DNA of 64,000 nucleotides, taken from NCBI GenBank assembly GCA_026545225.1, contig CM048848.1:15303353-15367352 (forward strand). The letters are read 5' to 3'. The notes below the pieces were generated by a model, which was not told the DNA's origin, made no database searches, and saw only the letters and a list, made by a program, of their open reading frames with translations. This DNA comes from Cornus controversa. Taxonomy: Eukaryota > Streptophyta > Magnoliopsida > Cornales > Cornaceae. This document shows, piece by piece, positions 60,444-64,000 of this stretch. Numbering within the stretch: the stretch's first letter is position 1; each line of letters begins with the position of its first letter. Position numbers and translations under genes: made by a program.

Positions 60444-61496
60444 ATGGCACGCAAATTGGGACGTAGTGAGGCGTCAACTAGTGCAGATAACCGAATTATC
60501 TTCACTAGGAACATGTTTGAAGACAACTTCAACTACACCAACTTCATTAACATCATTGGTTGCCGGGCAATAAGAATTGAACGAAAAATCAATCTTATGG
60601 CAATTAAACAAGAATGACAGTTGGAGTTTGTGAAATATTTTGAAGATAATGGCTGGGAATCACTTTGTGATCTTCGAGAGATTGTCAAGCCGGATATGGT
60701 GAGATACTTCTATGGCAACATAATCACTTCTAACTTGGAAGACCTAACTTTTGTCACCAAGTGTTATGGCGTTCGTGTTGAGGTCACTAAGGACACTATT
60801 GCCAATATATTGGTTGTCACAGAGATGGAGAATGGCATTGTCTTGCCATACTAAGCGGAGGATCCAAACCGCCCAACCATGCAAAACATGATTAGGGAGT
60901 TGTGCAAACCCAATGCCCCTAGGCCTGTTAATAGGTTGCCTTCTCTCTACATCACACACAATGTGTCGGCATTGAACTTGGTGGTATCTTATAATCTTGA
61001 TCCTTATGACCACAATGGAAATTTGATCAAAAGTCGAGCTGAGCTACTATACCACATTGTTCAAGAGGATCCAATCAATCTTCCCACAACAATCATACGT
61101 ACAATGATTCTAGCAACTCGACACTCTCGGTCATCATCAGCTTTATCTTTTCCACAGATAGTGATGGCTATTCTGAGAGATGCTAGAATTCCTATTCCTA
61201 ATGGAGCAGATGTTGAGAGGCCAAAAGGGGTGATTGATGCTACTTCAATTACTCGGTTAGTAAACAAGAAGGAAAAGTATAGCAAGGCCTATGAGCTCAG
61301 TCAAGGGGCCGGACAAGTTGTGTTTGGAAGTCAAGGAATCTTCCAACTACCTGCGACTGACACCCCGATGACAGTAAATTAGATGAACCAAGTTCTGAGG
61401 TTCATTCAGCAAGGGTTTGACAGATTGCATGCTAGGATAGACAAGTTGGACCCTACTGCATTTGATGAGGCAACCGATGATGCAAAGGATGATTAG
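60444..61496 (+). pseudogene. accessory 3' ORF of the SIRE-like element
   Basis: One frame of 350 codons starting MARKLGRSEASTSAD, with in-frame stops at 60615-60617, 60852-60854 and 61380-61382. It has the make-up of the putative plant transposon protein family: a region with VKPDMVRYFYGN, a middle part with NLPTTIIRTMILATRHSR, and an acidic C-terminal tail. Its position before the 3' LTR and after a palindrome cassette matches the accessory ORF at 44723-45946 in the gypsy-type element. Similarity between the two is by layout and short motifs only. Its function is unknown. Confidence 0.72.
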
Positions 61497-62017
61497 ATTT
61501 AGACCTTAGGTCTTGATATTTTTGTTCTAGACTAGATTTAACTTTTTTAGCTATGATGTCTAGATTTTTGTGTTATATTTATTCCATCAACTAATGTGTT
61601 TATGTTTTGGATATTTCTTTGATCAATGATGATGATTATTTTTGCTCCATTATTGTCTTATTTTCTCTATATACTTACTTGATTATCTGTTTATATGACT
61701 CTCTTTGGCGTTTCTTTGTCAATTTGTTACAAAAAGGGGGAGATGTATTTATTAGAGATATGTCTAGTTAAGGGGGAGATAAAGGGGAGCATTACATGCT
61801 TTTATTTCTTAATTAAGCTTTTCACAGGTTGTGTTGTTTAAAAGATGTGCAGATACATGTTTTTTCTTCTCACTCTCTTGAACACATAAGTGAAGCTTCA
61901 ATTGATCGGCTCTTTATTTCTATGTAGTTTTGGGCAACATTGTAATCTAATTTTTTCCAGTGGGTTAGGTTATAATTGTCTAAGTGGTTTTGTCACGAAA
62001 TTGCCAAATGGGGAGAT
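61497..62017 (+). other. 3' non-coding region with repeated purine tracts
   Basis: Contains AAAAAGGGGGAGATG (61735), AAGGGGGAGATAAAGGGGAG (61770) and AAATGGGGAGAT (62006-62017). The last directly precedes the LTR and would serve as polypurine tract. No gene is present. Confidence 0.8.
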
Positions 62018-63140
62018 TGTAACATATATACTTGTAATTGGCATATTTCGGTGATCAAACTTGATTGATTGAGCTGTAATTTTTGTATTATTTAATGTAA
62101 TCGATCATCAACAACTTCGGGCTGATACTCATATGCATGGAAGCAGTTAAATCAGTAAGAACACCATATAGTACAAGTATGGTGAGGACACTCTTCACCT
62201 TATATTTTCGAGTCTATTTTGGAAAACTAGGGTTTCTGGAAATTTTTTAGGATTTTTCAAAATTGGACCGGTCCAACTTTGTTCGGTACTTTTAATTTCT
62301 ACAGATTTTTAAAAAGTCCCATCGATCCAAGTAATTGGCCACCGGTCCCACTTAGCTTGTTCCAAATAGGCAATAATTTTGACGAAAATTATGATTCCTA
62401 TTGGATTTGAAACTTCTAGGAGAGTTCTATTTTGATCTTAAAAGTATTTTCCAAGTAGGATTAGGACTCCCTTGCAATATATATGTATCTATGATTTCTC
62501 TACAATTATGCTTGGAATATTATTATTTTTAAAGAAAGAAAGTATATACAGTATAATTAGGGAAAGATAGTTTTGAACACACATCTATATTTTATGAGTG
62601 ATATTTAGGATGGTGTTTTACTACTGATCGGCTGATCAGAGACTGCATCAAATCATTCGCTGATCAGAGCATTGGATTCATGGTTATTCTCTTACATGTT
62701 GAAGAAGAAAGATGACCATATCGCACTACGAAGGAAACGGAATACTTGCTGAGTATTTTTGTTCTTCCAGCAGCCTTTTTGTAAGGATCATGACGTTAGC
62801 CGAAAGTTTGTAGCAGTTGGACCTTAAGTTGCAATTGTAAGCTTAAGCTGTTCCGCATCAAATTTTTGACAGAGTGAAGAGGGGTGTGAGTTTGAGATTA
62901 AGTTTGTTGTACTTTGCTTCATTATAGTGGATTGGTTTCCTAAGGCTTTCCGCCCCCCATGATTTTTTCCTGATATGGGTTTTTCGCGTATATCTGGTGC
63001 ATTTTTTTACTTTACTTATATACTTGCATTAATTGTTTGGTTAATTTTTAATTGGACCTAAAATCGAATTAATTTAAAAAATTAAGCAAACGAGCAAGTG
63101 AACTTATTCACCCCCCTCTAGGTTTTAAATTCCTTTTACA
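62018..63140 (+). repeat. 3' LTR of the SIRE-like element
   Basis: TGTAACATATATAC to CCTTTTACA, 1,123 bases. A palindrome cassette lies at 62264-62352, a TATA-like AATATATATGTATC at about 62477, and the pyrimidine-rich CACCCCCCTCTAGG end at 63106-63121. Chromovirus protease sequence begins immediately after it, so it marks an insertion point. The partner LTR should lie beyond the right end of the window. Confidence 0.82.
62264..62352. promoter_or_regulatory. palindrome cassette (ACCGGT type) in the LTR
   Basis: GGACCGGTCC with a weaker partner, a linker containing TTTCTACAGATTTTT, then CCCATCGATCC and CCACCGGTCCC. About 130 bases downstream is the likely TATA box of the LTR. Confidence 0.6.
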
Positions 63141-63273
63141 ACCACTTTCGCACCACGCAACTCACAATAGCCGGTCAGACATGTGAGTTTGATTTAATTT
63201 TTCTTAATATGAGTAGTTTTGACATCATCATAGGGATGGATTGGTTATCGGAGTTCCATGCTACGATAGATTT
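63141..63273 (+). pseudogene. older chromovirus: middle of the protease
   Basis: Reads TIAGQTCEFDLIF then NMSSFDIIIGMDWLSEFHATID, the usual second half of a chromovirus protease domain. It belongs upstream of 54704 and stands on the opposite strand because of the inversion. Confidence 0.85.
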
Positions 63274-63276
63274 GAG

Positions 63277-63951
63277 ATTTTTAAAGTCAAATTTTTTTAT
63301 TTCAGAATCTTTGGATATTCATCTCAAAAGTTTGAATTGATCCAACTAACTCAGCCACCTCTATTGAATCTATATCTCTACTTTCATCTAAGGCTTCCAA
63401 CTTAGCTTGGAACCTATCAGGCAATGATCTCATGATTTTTTTGATAATATGAAAAGATGAAACTTTCTCACCAAGGTTAGTATTACTTTGAACAATATCA
63501 TTTAGCCTAGAATAAAAATAAAAAAAATCTTATCTTCATCCATTCTAATTGTTTCAAATTTTGTGGCAAGCATTTGTAATTTTGATTTCCTTACCTTGGT
63601 GGTACCCTCATGAGTTACCTATAAAATATTCCATGCTTCTTTCGAAATGGAACATTCAGAAATTCTAACAAATTCAGAAGTAACAACATAGTTAAATATA
63701 ACATATAAACCCTTGTTGTTATTGTTAGCATATTCATGCTCAGCATTAGACCATGCTGCTTTATCTTTCTCTATAGTCACAGCAGCATCACTAGTACTAG
63801 TGGTAGTGGTAGAAATTTTATAACCATTTTCAACAGCCATCCAAACTCTCTTTCCTTGAGATTTCAAAAAAGCTTTCATGCGAGACTTCCAGAAAGTATA
63901 ATTTAAACCATCAAACAAAGGAGTTCGTTGAATCGATCCAGCCTCTTTCAT
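63277..63951 (-). pseudogene. SIRE-like copia gag, N-terminal part
   Basis: Starts MKEAGSIQRTPLFDGLNYTFW at 63951, a typical start of SIRE-type gag. A stop lies at 63617-63619, and frameshifts follow near 63530 and 63300. Motifs such as KIMRSLPDRF and VAELVGSIQTFEM are recognisable. It breaks off at the inversion point, and its continuation is at 54708. Confidence 0.85.
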
Positions 63952-64000
63952 ACTAGATTCTATGATGATCTTTGAAAAAATAAATTTTGGTTTTAAAAAT

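Larger units (their letters stand above)
54705..63273. other. inverted 8.57 kb block
   Basis: Two unrelated genes are split at exactly the two ends of this block. The chromovirus protease ends at 54704 (minus) and its missing upstream part stands at 63141-63273 (plus). The copia gag stops at about 63277 (minus) and its continuation starts at about 54708 (plus). Turning the block round joins both pairs in the right order and, for gag, in frame. No long inverted repeat was seen at the ends. An assembly error is possible. Confidence 0.8.

Noticed and set aside
61061..61285. Minus-strand open frame opposite the accessory ORF
   Set aside because: Antisense shadow of the plus-strand frame, which fits a known ORF family and has the expected place before the LTR.

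Overview
The window is nuclear DNA from a flowering plant, probably a eudicot. Three things point to this: a 21-coding-exon gene related to Arabidopsis SHORT ROOT IN SALT MEDIUM 1 (RSA1/EMB1579), AT-rich introns with TA/GA microsatellites, and Ty1/copia and Ty3/gypsy retrotransposons with plant-type primer sites. The species cannot be told from the sequence. No tRNA, rRNA or CRISPR locus was found.

Layout. (1) 1-1675: non-coding, ending in the 3' UTR of the only host gene. (2) 1676-14771, minus strand: a complete RSA1-like gene whose splice sites all join in frame to give 1,416 codons. It carries a Tyr/Ser/Gly-rich N-terminus, an Arg/Glu repeat, an S1-like and DBC1-type core, a long Lys/Glu-rich region and a degenerate EF-hand. 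Its leader and promoter lie at about 14774-15450. (3) 15524-21730: a complete but decayed copia element (minus, target duplication ACAAG) about 0.75 kb upstream of the ATG, itself broken by a small TRIM-like element. (4) 21731-22904: unassigned DNA. (5) 22905-64000: a stack of nested LTR retrotransposons.

How the stack was built, oldest first. A minus-strand chromovirus-type gypsy element (pieces at 27063-27888, 38134-41994, 54278-54704 and 63141-63273) is the base. A second chromovirus (27889-38133, TTACC duplication) entered its 3' LTR. An Athila-like gypsy element (41995-54277, ATGCA/ATGGA duplication) split its reverse transcriptase. A SIRE-like copia element without pol entered its protease. 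A solo LTR of the Athila family (46476-47992, GGCGA) sits inside the Athila element, and a 2.8 kb solo LTR (55310-58102, ACTAT) sits inside the SIRE-like gag. An 8.57 kb block (about 54705-63273) was later inverted, which splits both the chromovirus protease and the SIRE-like gag. A deleted plus-strand Athila copy lies at 22905-27062.

Most notable signals. Three unrelated retroelement families carry the same kind of cassette: two short palindromes, a linker, two more palindromes. The palindrome core is uniform within a family and different between families (GATCGATC, GATGCATC, ACCGGT). In both the gypsy and the copia lineage such a cassette lies upstream of a similar accessory 3' ORF, and the Athila-like copies add a conserved TATA box between cassette and ORF. 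The Athila-like family also ends pol right after RNase H in two independent copies, so it appears to lack an integrase. All retroelement reading frames seen here are broken by stops or frameshifts. The host gene looks intact.
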